Assembly (NCBI RefSeq): GCF_036850765.1
Contig: NC_089495.1
Coordinates: 193,767,847 to 193,831,846, forward strand
Length of the DNA stretch: 64,000 bases
Direction: 5' to 3'
Origin: Saccopteryx bilineata
Lineage: Eukaryota; Chordata; Mammalia; Chiroptera; Emballonuridae
In this document: positions 1 through 10,583 of the stretch, piece after piece
Layout of the letters: each line of letters begins with the position of its first letter
Numbering within the stretch: position 1 is the stretch's first letter
Notes under the pieces: generated by a model
Told to the model about the DNA's origin: nothing
The model's input: only the letters and a program-made list of their open reading frames with translations
Database searches by the model: none
Position numbers and translations under genes: made by a program

Positions 1-199
1 TGTTATATGCTTTTTTGTGTATCTGTGTGTGTGTTATATGCTCTTGCTGTGGCTATTCACAAGGCTGTATAAATATATAACATGCTGTATAAATATTGGA
101 CAAAGTCAGGAAGGATGCAGGACAAGCAGTATATGTATGGGGAGGGATGAAGTGGGGGGTTTTCAGCAGTCTAAAAAAATAATAAGATACATAATATTT
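1..199. other. AT-rich sequence, nothing recognised
   Basis: Short AT-rich and TG-rich stretch at the window edge with no recognisable gene. It would lie 3' of the last EYA2 exon seen here, so it is intron or 3' flank of EYA2. Confidence 0.5.
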
Positions 200-216
200 T
201 AAATAATGATCTTAGA

Positions 217-592
217 GCCTGACCAGGAGTTGGCGCAGTGGATAGAGCGTCGGACTGGGATGCAGAGGACCGGGGTTCAAGACCCCGAGGTCACCAGCTT
301 GAGTGTGGGTTCATCTGATTTGAGGAAAAGCCCACTAGCTTGAACCCAAGGTCACTGTCTCAAGCTAGGGGTTACTTGGTCTGCTGAAGGCCCGCGGTCA
401 AGGCACATTTGAGAAAGCAATCAATGAACAACTAAGGTGTTGCAACGCGCAATGAAAAACTAATGATTGATGCTTCTCATCTCTCTGTGTTCCTGTCTGT
501 CTGTCCCTGTCTATCCCTCTCTCTGACTCACTCTCTATCTCTGTAAAAAATAAATAAAAATTAAAAAAAAAAAAAACACCTTAAAAAATAAA
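217..592 (+). mobile_element. tRNA-derived SINE, CCTGACCAGG long-body type
   Basis: The head reads GCCTGACCAGGAGTTGGCGC and is followed by a tRNA-like B box (GGGTTCAAGACCCC), a body rich in CTTGA/CTCAAGC motifs, a CT-rich segment and a poly-A/TAAA tail. It is flanked by a 17-bp duplication (200-216 and 593-609, TAAATAATGATCTTAGA), so both ends are certain. The same family recurs on the minus strand at 43695 and 63287. It is a non-autonomous retroposon, not a tRNA gene. Confidence 0.93.
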
Positions 593-814
593 TAAATAAT
601 GATCTTAGAAATCTACTGTGCCTGAGCCAGATTCTGGGCTGGGTGTTTGTGTATTATCTCACTGGGTCACCAAAACATACAGAAGAATCCAGAGCAAAAA
701 CAAAAACAAAAATCTTTTTCAAGTCGGGGAGGAGACAAACAGACAGGAGGATCGAGTTAGTTAACTAAAGTTAATTAGTGGCAAACTGGTAATAATTACG
801 ATCATAACCACAGT

Positions 815-945
815 CGCAATATAGTCGTTAACACTTCACATGCATGACTCTATTTAACCAGGTCAGTAACTCTCCGAGAGAGGCACTATGTCTATCTTAT
901 GTTACGGATGAGGAAACTGAGGCACAGAGAGGTGATGTCTGCCTC
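815..945 (-). repeat. MIR-like SINE fragment
   Basis: It contains the phrase GATGAGGAAACTGAGGCACA followed by GAGAGGTGATG, the reverse-complement core of the ancient mammalian MIR. It is diverged and its ends are approximate. Confidence 0.7.
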
Positions 946-1195
946 CAGAGAAGAAAGCTGACTGCATTTTTATCATCGGAAAATGTAACCACTGGGTGAA
1001 GCTGTCGCCTAACAGCCATCCTCCACTCCTCACCTCCAGAACCCTGAATTTGGCGCGTGCCCGGCTGTAGGCGATGACGTAGGAGCTGTGGTTGTCTAAG
1101 CGAGCTATGACGACCCTATCCCTGTTTGCTAGAGATTTGTCCTGTATCCCTCCTGACTTGTGACCTGTTGGAGTCAATGAGGAAATTGGCTGGGG

Positions 1196-1300
1196 GCTTC
1201 TGGGATAGGTGTTCCCCCATGATGAGAGGGGCTTCTGGGATAGGTGTTCCTCCATGATGAGAGAGGCTTCTGGGATAGGTGTTCCTCCATGATGAGAGAG
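1196..1300. repeat. 35-bp tandem repeat, three copies
   Basis: GCTTCTGGGATAGGTGTTC begins at 1196, 1231 and 1266, an exact 35-bp period. The copies differ by only a few substitutions (for example TTCCCCCAT against TTCCTCCAT). It falls in non-coding sequence; the repeat translates without stops in some minus frames, which is a by-product of the period. Confidence 0.95.
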
Positions 1301-1794
1301 GCGCACCTGAAGGAAACTCTTTTCTTCTTACTTTCCCTGCCTTTGTATTAGTATGTGATACCTGGAGCTGCAGCAGCTGCTTTGAGATCATGATGCAACA
1401 AACCAGAAAATAAAAAGCCAGAGGTAAAGCAAAATGATGGAAGGGAGGCTTGGTGTATTTCTGACCCACGGAAACACCCAAGGGTCCACCTATTTCTAAT
1501 CTTGTTAGGCAAGCAGGTGTTTGAAGTCATCATTACGTGGGTTTTCTGCTCCCTGCAGCTAAAAGATATGAAGCCTCCTCAAGATAGGCATTGGTCCTAA
1601 ATTATTTACTGCGTAAATAGATGGTGCTTGATGAACATGCCGGTGCCCAGAGTTCTTATTCAGTCCCGCTGCCCATGTAGTTCTATGCCCACAGGGTGGA
1701 AACTACTGTATACAGATGTCCTTTCAGTTCCTGGAGCATATCAAGCCCTTTCCTGCCTCTGGGGGCGCTGCACTTAACAGTCTGCCAACTCTTT
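1301..1794. other. unannotated unique-looking sequence
   Basis: I see no gene and no repeat family that I can name. It ends in a poly-T run belonging to the following SINE. Confidence 0.4.
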
Positions 1795-2177
1795 TTTTTT
1801 TTTTTTTTTTTTTTGTATTTTTCTGAAGTGAGAAGCAGGGAGGCAGAGAGACAGACTCCTCCATGAGCCTAACCGGAATCCACCCAACATGCCCACTAAG
1901 GGGCAATGCTCTGCCTATCTGGGGTGTTGCTCCGTTGCAACTGGAGCCATTCTAGCGCCTGAGGTGGAGGTCATGGAGCCATCCTTAGCGCGCCCAGGCT
2001 CAACTTCCAGTGGAGCCTTGGCTGTGGGAGGGGAAGAGAGAGATAGAGAGGAAGGAGAGGGGGAGGGCTGGAGAAGCAGATGGGTGCCTCTCCTGTGTGC
2101 CCTGACTGGGAATTGAACCCAGGACATGCCAGGCCAACACTCTATCGCTGAGCCAACCGGCAACCGGCCAGGGCAGC
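1795..2177 (-). mobile_element. tRNA-derived SINE, GCCCTGGCC type
   Basis: On the minus strand it carries a diverged GCCCTGGCCGGTTG head, the GGGTTCAATTCCC B-box region, a CT-rich block, a GC-rich body and a poly-A tail (poly-T at 1792-1814). A 13-bp target duplication, CTGCCAACTCTTT, lies at 1782-1794 and 2178-2190. Several substitutions in the head suggest an older copy. Confidence 0.93.
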
Positions 2178-2229
2178 CTGCCAACTCTTTATAGCATTGT
2201 TCATCCTTACCTGACCAGTCTATGGTGGG

Positions 2230-2450
2230 CAGAAAGAGAGTCGCCCAGGGAGAGCCATATCCCAGTCCCTATAACCTGGGACTATGGGACCTTACATGGC
2301 AAAAGGGATTTGGCAGATGCGATTAAATAAAGGATCTTGAGGTGGGGAGATGACCCAGAAGGCAGAGACTTTGTCTGGCTGCCATTGCTGTGTCCCCAGC
2401 GGGGCCTTCTAGATAGGTGGCAAACACTTGTGGGCTCCCACTGGAGTCAC
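2230..2450 (+). repeat. possible MaLR/ERVL-type LTR fragment
   Basis: The phrases CCTTACATGGCAAAAGGGAT and CAGATGCGATTAAATAAAGG followed by ATCTTGAGGTGGGGAGATGA are characteristic of an old, widespread mammalian LTR-like repeat. Boundaries and family are not certain. Confidence 0.5.
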
Positions 2451-3519
2451 AGGTAACAGCTCCGTAGATGAGAAATGCGCACGTGATCTTACCTCATGGT
2501 GAGCGCTGGGAAGGAAATGGAGTGGGGAAGAGAAGCGGCTGGGAGAGGGTGTCTACCTTGGCTAGCTGGGTCAGCCAAGGCCTTGTCTACGGAGTGGGGG
2601 CGACGCTGAAGCGGGCTGCAGAGGATGGGGAGGGGGAGCCGTGCGAACGTGTGAGGTGGCAGTCGAGACAGAAGGCAGCAATGCAAGGCCCTGAGGAGGG
2701 TTCGAGCAGGGAGTGTCCCGTTCACTGCGGGCAGTGTGGCTCCGGGCACATGATCAGTGCTCGAGAAACACTCGTAGAAGGAAGGGAAAGAGGAAGGGAG
2801 GGAGGATGAGGGGGAAGGTGAGCTTGTCAAGCAAAACTTTACAGACTGTCGGCTGCGGCCTTCAACCTTTAGAATGTTCTCGTTTTCTCAAGGAAAGCCT
2901 CATGGGCCATCGATGCCATCTCTTCAATGGTTTCCAGTGGTCCCAGCCCCGCCCACCCTCTTCTCCCCCGGCCAAGCTTTCCTTCCTTTCTCTGCAAGGA
3001 TGGATTCTGGTCACCACCCCGGCCCATCCTGACCCCCCTCCCCCTTTACAAAGAACCTAATTCATTTTCCTGGGAGGAAATGAGCAAAGGTGGGCGAGAA
3101 CGCCTTCGCCGGCTCCATCCCGGGCCTGATGGGGTCCAGGGCGCAGGTGGATTTATCACGTGTGGAGAGGTGGAGACAAATGACCTACTAAAATGGAGAT
3201 ATTAACAACACTGTCAGCCGAAACAGTCCAAGCCCCTTGTCCTGTCGCCGTATTTCATGCTGCTCAGGTGTCTGGCGGCCTGGGCTAATGACTCCCATCC
3301 ATCAGGCCAGGGGAGCTGCTGGCGCCCAGCGCTGCTCACTAATGGGCTGCGCTGCGCTGCTGCTTCTGACACTGGAGGGGGTTTCAGGGGAGTCGGTGCA
3401 CGGGGGGGCGTGCCCTCGTCTTTTTTGGTGGACTCTATTCTCATCTGACAAGCTCAGGGGTGCAGACTGACAGCGTTAGAAATTTCTGTCTCCCTCCTGC
3501 CCGGTGTTTGGAGCAAAAC
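2451..3519. other. GC-rich non-coding sequence
   Basis: About 1 kb of GC-rich sequence with several overlapping ORFs of 70-115 codons on both strands. None resembles a known protein, and overlapping ORFs on opposite strands are expected by chance in GC-rich DNA. No splice-supported exon was found, nor the missing terminal EYA2 exon. Confidence 0.5.
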
Positions 3520-3690
3520 ACACAACAGTTTGCACGGACCAGCTGTGTGACCTTAAGTAAATTAATCAATCTCTCTGAGTCTCAAATCTGTCTTCTACAA
3601 AATGAAGTGGAATGATACCCACTTCGCAGGGGGGTTTTGAGGATTAAGTAAAATGACGTTGGCAGTAATAAAGAGTAGTGGTTAAGGGCT
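3520..3690 (+). repeat. MIR SINE
   Basis: Contains AGCTGTGTGACCTTAAGTAA, then a diverged CTCAGTTTC-type segment, an AAAATG segment and the GAGGATTAAGTAAAATGA core typical of MIR in sense orientation. Ends are approximate. Confidence 0.8.
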
Positions 3691-3870
3691 TGAGTATAAA
3701 TGGTTTTCCCTTTATTCCTTTAATAGACTCATTAGATCCTGACCTTCTGGGCAGTTATATGTTATACTATCCATTAGTGTTTCATTTCAGGAGAATAAAG
3801 GGGTTCTTTTAAAATATCTGCTCTCTTTCCCACTGGGAAGAAGGTGGCCCTTACAAGAATGACCACCTGT

Positions 3871-3947
3871 GTGCCCTGGCCGGGAATTGAACCCTGGACT
3901 TCTGCACGCCAGGCTGACACTCTACCACTGAGCCAACCGGCCAGGGC
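3871..3947 (-). repeat. head-only fragment of GCCCTGGCC SINE
   Basis: Only the tRNA-like head is present, from GTGCCCTGGCCGGGAATTGA to GCCAACCGGCCAGGGC. The body and the A-rich tail are missing and no target duplication is evident. It could be mistaken for a tRNA gene, but no cloverleaf is supported. Confidence 0.85.
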
Positions 3948-4236
3948 CTCCATCCAACTTTGATAGAAGCAAAGCTCAGGTCAGTCGCTGTCATATGCTT
4001 AGGGCTGAGCTTTCCACTCAACCTGAACTTGGAAGAGGGGTGAGGGGCTCTGGATGCCCCCTTGGGCCCTGGCAGTGGGCTTGGGGCAGTCTCACCATAG
4101 AGACTGTGCCCTCAACCTGGTGTTTCTGGGACTCCAGTGATCCATGGGATGATTCATGTGATTATGCCTTTACGTTGGTCATATCCTGTGTGTCACCTCT
4201 GTTACCGTCATTTACTTAACACTCTTTCCTCTAAAC

Positions 4237-4511
4237 CAGTGGTTTCCAACCGGTGTGAGGCAAGACTTTTCAAACCTGCAACACCTGACTATTTAGTCAG
4301 GGGCACTGACCTCTTTTCCCTTGGATTGTCAAATGAAAAGAAATGACAGCAGCCAACACAACAATAGCCATCCTGTGTGAATGAATCTAAATTATACCTA
4401 CTTTTTTTTTTTTTTTTGTCAGATTGACAAAATATATATTTTTTGGTCTGCCACAGAATTTCAGCAATTAGTTTATGTGCGCTGTGAGATGACAAAGCTT
4501 GAAAATTTCTG
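4237..4511. mobile_element. non-autonomous hAT-like DNA transposon
   Basis: It begins CAGTGGTTTCCAACC and ends CTTGAAAATTTCTG, which are partly complementary ends. The flanks CTCTAAAC (4229-4236) and CTTCAAAC (4512-4519) form an imperfect 8-bp duplication (6 of 8), the length hAT elements generate. The interior holds no coding capacity. Confidence 0.65.
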
Positions 4512-4599
4512 CTTCAAACCAATTCAGTTTTAAAAGTTAAAGCAGTTTGCTTTAAGAGGAAGAGCTCAGAGTAGAAGCTGAAGTCCTCCCGAGGACCCC

Positions 4600-5010
4600 G
4601 CACTCCCCACCTGCCTGGCCCACCTCTGTGGCCAGGCTGGTCCCTGCAGGAAGCTCCAGCCTTCAGACCTTTGACCCTGGTTCCTCTCTTGGAATGCCCT
4701 CCCTCTGATACCTACTTGGCTCATTTCTCTTCCTCTTCCCATCCTCACTCAGATGTCACCTCGCAGGGAGGCCTGCCTTGACCGCTACCTCACATTCGAC
4801 CTGCCCCACGCTCAGATTCCCCTCTGGTTCCTATTCTCTGCTCGCTAGTGACACACAAGTGATACACTTGGGCGTTTACTGCCTGTCCCAGCTTGTGTGC
4901 TAAGGACGGGTGAGAGCTCCGTTTGTTCCATGCACTGCAGGGTCCCCGGAGCATGCAGCCGTGGCTGGCACACAGTAGGTGCTCAGCTAATGGAGCCGAC
5001 ACCCTCGCTG
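4600..5010 (+). repeat. L2 LINE 3' fragment
   Basis: The order of phrases (GGAATGCCCTCCCTCTGA, CAGATGTCACCTCGCAGGGA, GGCACACAGTAGGTGCTCAG) matches the ancient L2 3' region in sense orientation. Highly diverged. Confidence 0.7.
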
Positions 5011-5970
5011 GAGGATGTGTGATTAAGTTACCAATTATCCAGATAATCCTTTCATGATGAGAGGGGACAATGTCCTGAAGAGAGAATAAGGACAGCCGGG
5101 GGAGGGAGTGATAGGCAGGAAGGGCAGAGCGGGAGCCTGTCTGGGAACACTCCTCGAAGTGTCACAGCAGCTGAGACCGAGGGATGAGCCCGGGGGAAGG
5201 GGAGGAGCCTTCCAGGTGGATGGAACAGTATATGCAAAGCCTTCTAAGCTCCCCTCTCCTGAGCCCCTCCCTCAGCACCCTGGGGACCTTCCCTCTTCTT
5301 ATGGGTTCCATCCTCTGAGCCCCTACACATTTCTGCATTTCCTTGGAATCTGTTGCCGGGGAGGGAAGGGGGGGAACCAAGGCCTCAAATTAAGCTCTGT
5401 GACATTAACAATCCGCTTCCCAGGCCTCTGGGTGGTGGTGGGGGCTCTCTGGGATGCCGTTGACAGGTCCAGACCCGGGACTTCGGCAGCTGTTTCTTTT
5501 CCAGGGACAGAGCTGCGGCTACCAGAACCCCCGTCCCTCGCCTCACGGGCCTGAGATCACAAATGCAGGACTTTCTTTTTCATTAGCTTAATGCTGTCTT
5601 TATTAACTGGGAAGGGTTCCTGGAACATATGATCAGTAAGTATTAAATGAAACACACACACGTGCACAGCCCCCCGCCAGCCTGCCCTGACACGGCGTCT
5701 CTGGGCTCCCAAGCAGTTGTCCCAGAAACAATCCAGGGCTACCAGGGGTGGCGGCCAAAGGCACAGAGGGGGATTTGCAGAAGGAAATTGCTCAGGATGC
5801 TTCTGCGATGTGCAAATGGGAACGGACCGGCCAGCAGAGAGCCGGGGCAGGGGGGACCCAGCCAGCGATGGGAGGTGGAGGAAGCTGTGTACAGAACCCT
5901 TGGAAACCAAAGAAAACCATGAGATGGCTCAGGAGAGGAGGAAAAAGCAGCCAAGACGTGGAAGAAGTAC
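5011..5970. other. EYA2 intron between the last exon in the window and the missing terminal exon
   Basis: No recognisable gene or repeat. I looked on the minus strand for the terminal EYA2 coding exon, which should begin right after Lys512 with a His-Asn-Met-Pro-type sequence and end in a stop about 26 codons later. I did not find it between 1 and 5970, so it presumably lies to the left of the window. Confidence 0.5.
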
Positions 5971-6071
5971 CTTTTTCGCTCCCTGCTCCTCTTCGACCCC
6001 GTCGCCGATCACGATGTAGACGGCTTTCCGGCCGAATCTCTGCATTATCCTCTCGAAGCAGCTCTCCTTCC
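5971..6071 (-). CDS. EYA2: EYA2 coding exon, catalytic GDG motif (penultimate)
   Basis: This 101-bp exon supplies the last two bases of Gly479 and then residues about 480-512 (human numbering inferred by counting), from [14 protein letters not shown] to [10 protein letters not shown]. It carries the Lys of the GKES motif (Lys480) and the GDG motif whose Asp (Asp502) completes the Mg site of the HAD-type Eya tyrosine phosphatase. The acceptor is CCCGCAG/GG and the donor is AAG/GTACTT. The upstream exon joins in phase (G + GG = Gly). The reading frame is open throughout and ends exactly on Lys, where the final exon should continue. Residue identity with the vertebrate EYA2 C-terminus leaves little doubt. 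Only the terminal exon, which holds the SIX-interaction residues near the C-terminus, is missing from the window. Confidence 0.96.
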
Positions 6072-6339
6072 CTGCGGGCGCCGAAGGACAGGAAGGAGAG
6101 AACTTGGTGAGGACCGGACTGAGGCGAATAATGGCCGCTAGCGGAGCGCAGCCGGGCTCCTGAGGGCCGGGTTAATCATCTCACCCTCCAGCAAACCTTC
6201 AAGGGGCGTGCTCTTATCATCTTCAGGTGATGGAGGGCAACACAGAGGTGCAGAGAGGTTCAGTGCCCCCCCCCCCCACCCAGGGGGACACAGGGGAAGA
6301 GGCAGCGCAGGGGTTTAAAGCAGGCTCTGGAGTCTATGC

Positions 6340-6460
6340 AGCTTGTCTGGGGAAGGAGTGATGGGCCCATTTTCCAGATGCGATCACGAGGCTCTGAGAG
6401 GTGAAGCAATTTGCCTGGGATCCCGGAGTGAAGAAGCAGGTCATCCACCTGCTGATGACC
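6340..6460 (-). repeat. MIR-like fragment in EYA2 intron
   Basis: CCCATTTTCCAGATGCGATC, then GAGGCTCTGAGAGGTGAAGC and AATTTGCCTGG, follow the reverse-complement MIR core. Weakly conserved. It occupies the 711-bp intron between the two flanking EYA2 exons. Confidence 0.6.
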
Positions 6461-6782
6461 TGCCCTCCTAGTCACCTTCTTCCCAGGGTCTGGGCAGCAG
6501 CGTTAAGTCTAGACGCACTGGGCTCAGATCTAAGCTCCCCCTGAGCGTGTCAGTTCCTCTAACTGTTGGGAAAGCTGTGTTCCTAACCAATTTCCCTAGC
6601 AGCAGAGCTTAAGTGGGCTGCAAGGGTTGTTTTCGGGATCTGAGCCACGCCCACGGACAAGTCCTTGAACCTCCCTAGCGTTGTCGTCCTTAAACTTTTC
6701 CCACCTGGGATGGAGCGCTAGCCACCCTCCCTGCTTCCCCGCCCGCCCTCCCTGCATCGCCGAGGTCCGGGTTCCCCTCTAC

Positions 6783-6904
6783 CTGTCTTGGTGGCACTGT
6801 AGATGTTCTCAATAGGAAACACGGAGCCCAGTCCATACAGCAGCACTTTGGCCAGGGCAGGAATGAGCTGAGTGGTGGTGACCAGCACGTTGACACAGTT
6901 GGGC
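6783..6904 (-). CDS. EYA2: EYA2 coding exon, TTT motif of Eya phosphatase domain
   Basis: A 122-bp exon: one base completing Arg438, residues about 439-478 ([15 protein letters not shown] to [10 protein letters not shown]), and one base of Gly479. The LVTTTQL strand contains Thr448, the HAD motif II residue of EYA2 that positions the phospho-substrate. The following [25 protein letters not shown] segment is the strongly conserved helix-strand region of the Eya domain. The acceptor is CATCCTCAG/GCCC and the donor is CAG/GTAGAG. The phase fits both neighbours, and no stop or frameshift is present. Confidence 0.97.
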
Positions 6905-7848
6905 CTGAGGATGAAGAAGACCGTATAGATCAGAACTCCAAGGGACCACGAGGCTGGGCCTCCTCACCCTGTGACATGAGCCTGGAGTTGGTGAGAATTT
7001 TGCTGGGGTTTGAAGGCTCTGTCTGGCTAAGTCATCTTCGGGCGAGGGTTGGGCCCAAAGATTCTCCAGCTGTTTTTCTCTTTTAAGTCTGAAGCAACCT
7101 GACACGTTAAAAATGAACACGGGTATTAACACTTTATTCAAGAAGCAAATGTTTATTGCAAGGGCCACACACTTAAACAGCTGCAGGGCCTATCTGTGAT
7201 GTAAATGAGTGACATGGAACAAGTGGAGGACAACAGGGAGAGATGGGGACTGCGGTAAATTGGAGGGCCCATGCCCCGTCTGATATTTGGAGAGAACCCA
7301 GAAACTTGGAGCTATGGATTAATTTCCTAGTGTTTGGGACAAAGTATGTATCCAACAAAACCTATCAGTAGCACGGAGCAGCTCATGGCTGCCATTCCGT
7401 AACCATTCACGTGCTGGGTCACCTGGATTTTTGGTGCTAGTGCAGGGGAATACTTTATCTGACCCAGATAATCTTATTTAAGCACAAGGAGGCCCAGAAT
7501 GAAACTGGACCCTCGTTTCCTCACTAGGGACCCACTAGATGATCTGTGATGTCCTATAAAATGGATTTCGGAGGGCAATGTTGTGACTGGTGGGCGGATG
7601 GCAGAAGACAGACCTGTGTATGAAGGTCATCAGCTCTGCTGGGCCCTGCTAAGTCACTATGGCTGTCTGCTCAGCTCTGGTACAAAGTGTCCACCGTGCT
7701 TCGCACACATCAGCTTTATCAAGCGCCAGGAAAGTGTGTGAGTGAGAATCTGGGGAGTCCTAGTCTCCCAACTGTGGCAGGGGAGGAGCCACCACCCTCA
7801 AGGGGGAGAAGGTCAGTGGCACAAAGGAAGAAGCGGGCTCCCCCTTAC
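6905..7848. other. EYA2 intron, no recognisable element
   Basis: A 944-bp intron. No repeat is clearly recognisable; the piece around 7110-7360 is AT-rich and may be a degraded retroelement. Confidence 0.5.
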
Positions 7849-7963
7849 CGGGAGTTGATGAGGTTTAGTGCCTTCAGGGAGTGGGTCAGCCAGAGGTCCG
7901 TCAGAGCTTCCAGCTCGGCTCTGAGCTGCAGCCAGGTTTCTCTTTTGGGAGCTCCTATCAAGC
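7849..7963 (-). CDS. EYA2: EYA2 coding exon, helical cap region
   Basis: A 115-bp exon: two bases completing Gly400, residues about 401-437 ([20 protein letters not shown], then [17 protein letters not shown]), and two bases of Arg438. It encodes the end of the helical bundle inserted in the Eya HAD fold and the linker back to the catalytic core. The acceptor is GTCCATAG/GC and the donor is CCG/GTAAGG. Joining to its neighbours restores Gly and Arg codons exactly. The Ala after LIG may be a species substitution. Confidence 0.97.
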
Positions 7964-8116
7964 CTATGGACAAAGGAAATAAAGATGTGGTAGCTATCTT
8001 TTAGAAAGGTCTGGGAGGGTTTAGGATTAGGCGAGGGGAGTCTAACTACCTTGAGTTTTCAAATCAGGTGACAATCAAGGTCAGCTGCAATCCAGTAATC
8101 TTAATCTTATTTTGGT

Positions 8117-8217
8117 ATTGATTGATCGGTTGATCAATCAATCTATCCATCATTTTATCCATTTATCCACCCATCCATCATCCATCCATCCATCATCCAT
8201 CCATCCATCCAACCAAC
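8117..8217. repeat. ATCC-rich simple repeat
   Basis: Imperfect (ATCC)n tract with CATC interruptions, preceded by ATTGATTGATCGGTTGATCAATC. It sits inside an EYA2 intron and is likely length-variable. Confidence 0.9.
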
Positions 8218-8335
8218 AAAAAATTCCAAAGTGCCTCCTGTATGGTCAACAGTGTGGCAGGCACTGAACCTACAGAGATAAACAAAACATCCCAATGATC
8301 GAGCTTCCACTGTTACAATGGAGACAAAAATTAAT
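8205..8335 (-). repeat. L2 LINE 3' fragment
   Basis: GTGTGGCAGGCACTGAACCT then ACAGAGATAAACAAAACA is the antisense 3' end of L2. It runs into the ATCC repeat on its left. Confidence 0.65.
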
Positions 8336-8358
8336 AAAATAAAAAATAATGACTAATA

Positions 8359-8427
8359 CACTGCTCACAAAAATATCTTATCACTTAATATTCATTTTGA
8401 AATATCCCCTACTTTTTGTGAGCAGTC
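8359..8427. mobile_element. 69-bp hairpin-like miniature inverted-repeat element
   Basis: ACTGCTCACAAAAA (8360-8373) and TTTTTGTGAGCAGT (8413-8426) are perfect 14-bp inverted repeats around an AT-rich core of 39 bases. A TA precedes the left end. This resembles a tiny Tc1/mariner-derived element; no TA is preserved on the right. Confidence 0.65.
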
Positions 8428-8434
8428 TGTTTAC

Positions 8435-8640
8435 TGAGCGTTTACTGTGCACAGGGCCCTGTGCCCTTTGATTTTATTCTCACAGGGACCCTAGAGGTGG
8501 ACATTCCTTTTATTTATTATTTAACACTGAGAGATAATTGACATAACATTAGGTTAGTCAGGTAAAGAAACTGAGGCTTTGTGACTTGCTCACGAGGAGG
8601 AGATAATGGGGACAGGTTTGGCAACCACGCAGCTGATCTC
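8435..8640 (-). repeat. MIR SINE
   Basis: TGAGCGTTTACTGTGCACAG, later AAAGAAACTGAGGCTTTGTG and ACTTGCTCACGAGG follow MIR in antisense. An AT-rich interruption lies near 8510-8545. Confidence 0.7.
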
Positions 8641-8649
8641 CTGAGCCCA

Positions 8650-9190
8650 CTTTATGATGTTTCTCAACTTGACTGTCATCTCTTAGCCATCAGTGCCCTT
8701 AAGATCAAGTTCAGATTCAACAGCCCTTGACCCTACCCCTAACTCATCTCTTGACACTGCTCCAATGTCCTTCAGTTCCAGCCCTAGGGGCATCCTCTTT
8801 GTTCCTTTGAACACTAAATATGTTCCTGCCTCAGGACCTTTGCACACCTCATTTCTTAACCCGAACTACTTTTCTTACCTTACCTCCCTTTTCTGCCTTG
8901 CTAAATCCTTCACACTCATCACAAATGTCATTTATTCTGCCAGGCCCATCCTGGTCAGTTTCTCCTATTTTACACTCTCCCAACACACTGCACCTCTTCT
9001 TCATAGCACTTCTCACAACTGTAATTTAAAGTGATTCTGTGTGAGTCTGTGTTTGGTGTCTGCCTCGGCCACTGGACTGTTGGCTCTATGAGGACAGGGA
9101 CCAAGTCAGTCTCGTTCACTGCCACAGTACCAGCCCCCATAACAGGGGCTGGCATACGGCTGGTGATGAACCAGTATTTGTTGAAGAAAG
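8650..9190 (+). repeat. L2 LINE 3' region
   Basis: The order of phrases is that of sense L2: CCTGCCTCAGGACCTTTGCA, CTCTATGAGGACAGGGACCA, and an end at GAACCAGTATTTGTTGAAGA. Around 540 bp is present, and its ORFs of 70-130 codons are incidental. Confidence 0.8.
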
Positions 9191-10025
9191 AGTGCATCCA
9201 TTGGGACAAAGTGCTGCCCGGCGCCTGTGCTATTTGGGCATCATCTTCTCCACACAGAAGACCCCAGCTGTCCAAACCCCTCCTGGTGGCCTCCAAGGCC
9301 CTGCACTGTCGGGACCCTGCTACCTCTCTGACCCCACCCCTCCTTGCATGTCCCTTGCTCCTGCCACACTGGCCCACTTCATCGTCCTGACAAGCATCAG
9401 ACTCCTTTGTTCTTGGGGCTTCTCATTTGCATTTGTGGCAGACACTTGCTAGTTGCCTTCCATTATCCATTTTTTCTCTTTAATAATTAATAAAATAAAA
9501 CTATAAAGAAAAATCTCAGCTGTAATAAGAACTGTGATTTTTAGCTAAGTACATGGCCACCAGGCTAAAAGGCAATATTCCTCAGTCTCCATGGCAGCCC
9601 TCACCAGGCTAGTGTGTGCTGCAGAAACAGCTGGGGGGCGTGTGGGGAGGAGGTAGCAGACTGCAAGAAGGAGGGAGGGAGGGAGGGAGGGAGGGAGGAA
9701 GGGGCTGCCCACTGGCATCCTGCCAGCTGTGAGCTCCCCGCCTGTTGACACATCGGGTAATTTCCCCTCCGTTTATGGGAAAGCAAAGCAGCCTGACAGA
9801 AGCCCTGGGTATTTCCTGGGGCTTACCCTGGATGGGGAGCAGATGGCCTCCACTGGCGGACTCCCTCCCTGTCTCCTGCACCCCAAGCACACCTGCTCCC
9901 CCCTTTCTCCATGGAAGGGTGGGTGAGCAAGCTCCCGGACCCTGATGCTCTCTGCTTTGCTCCTGGAGTTGGTAGACTTGGCATGGACTGCGGGTAGAAG
10001 TGGTGGAGCAGCTGGCGTGGAACTC
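9191..10025. other. EYA2 intron, includes a GGGA microsatellite
   Basis: No gene recognised. A (GGGA)n tract of about seven units occupies 9671-9698. A minus-strand ORF of 200 codons (9609-10211) runs through this microsatellite and a MIR, so it is not credible as a gene. Confidence 0.6.
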
Positions 10026-10029
10026 CACG

Positions 10030-10215
10030 GTGGCTCTGCTGCCTGGGCTGTGTGATGGAGGCAGGTTACTTAACCTCTCTGATCTCAGTTTCCACACAAC
10101 GTTGATGATAAAAGCCCTTACCTTTACAGGGATGTTGTGAAGAGCAAATAAACTATTAGATGAAAAGCCCTTCAAAACAGGCTGGCATAGAGTCAAGTGT
10201 TCAATAAACATTAGT
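10030..10215 (+). repeat. MIR SINE
   Basis: GGCAGGTTACTTAACCTCTC, TGATCTCAGTTTCC, GGGATGTTGTGAAGAGCAAA and TCAATAAACATTAGTTATCA follow the sense MIR order nearly end to end. Confidence 0.85.
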
Positions 10216-10349
10216 TATCACCGGACTGTATGAGTGTGCAGCCTACAGATGAGACAGAAAAATCTGTCCTGAAGAACTGACCGCCTATTGGAAAAAGTGG
10301 GAGACACAGGAGAACCCAAAAAACCCCCAAGCAAAACTGAAAGGAACTA

Positions 10350-10560
10350 GTGATAAATGCCACCATTTACTGCACACCTGCTATACGCCAGGCACCGAGA
10401 CATGCCTTTTGTAGTCATTAACAACAAACCTCTCTGTAGCCCAGGGAAGCGGAATTATTTTTAGCCCCATTTCACAGACTTAGAGACTGAGGCTCAGTGA
10501 GATTATGTACGTTGCCTAAGGTCACATACCGAGAATGTGTCAACCCTGGGGAATTTGATT
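10350..10560 (-). repeat. MIR SINE
   Basis: CCCATTTCACAGACTTAGAG, ACTGAGGCTCAGTGAGATTA and CTAAGGTCACATACC are the antisense MIR core. Good coverage of the element. Confidence 0.85.
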
Positions 10561-10583
10561 CTATCCAGTCTGAGACCCTAAAT

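Noticed and set aside
1..5970. Search for the terminal EYA2 exon
   Set aside because: No minus-strand segment with the expected His-Asn-Met-Pro-Phe-Trp start and stop was found, so it was not annotated.
9609..10211. 200-codon minus-strand ORF
   Set aside because: It runs through a GGGA microsatellite and a MIR, shows no recognisable domain, and has no splice or start support.
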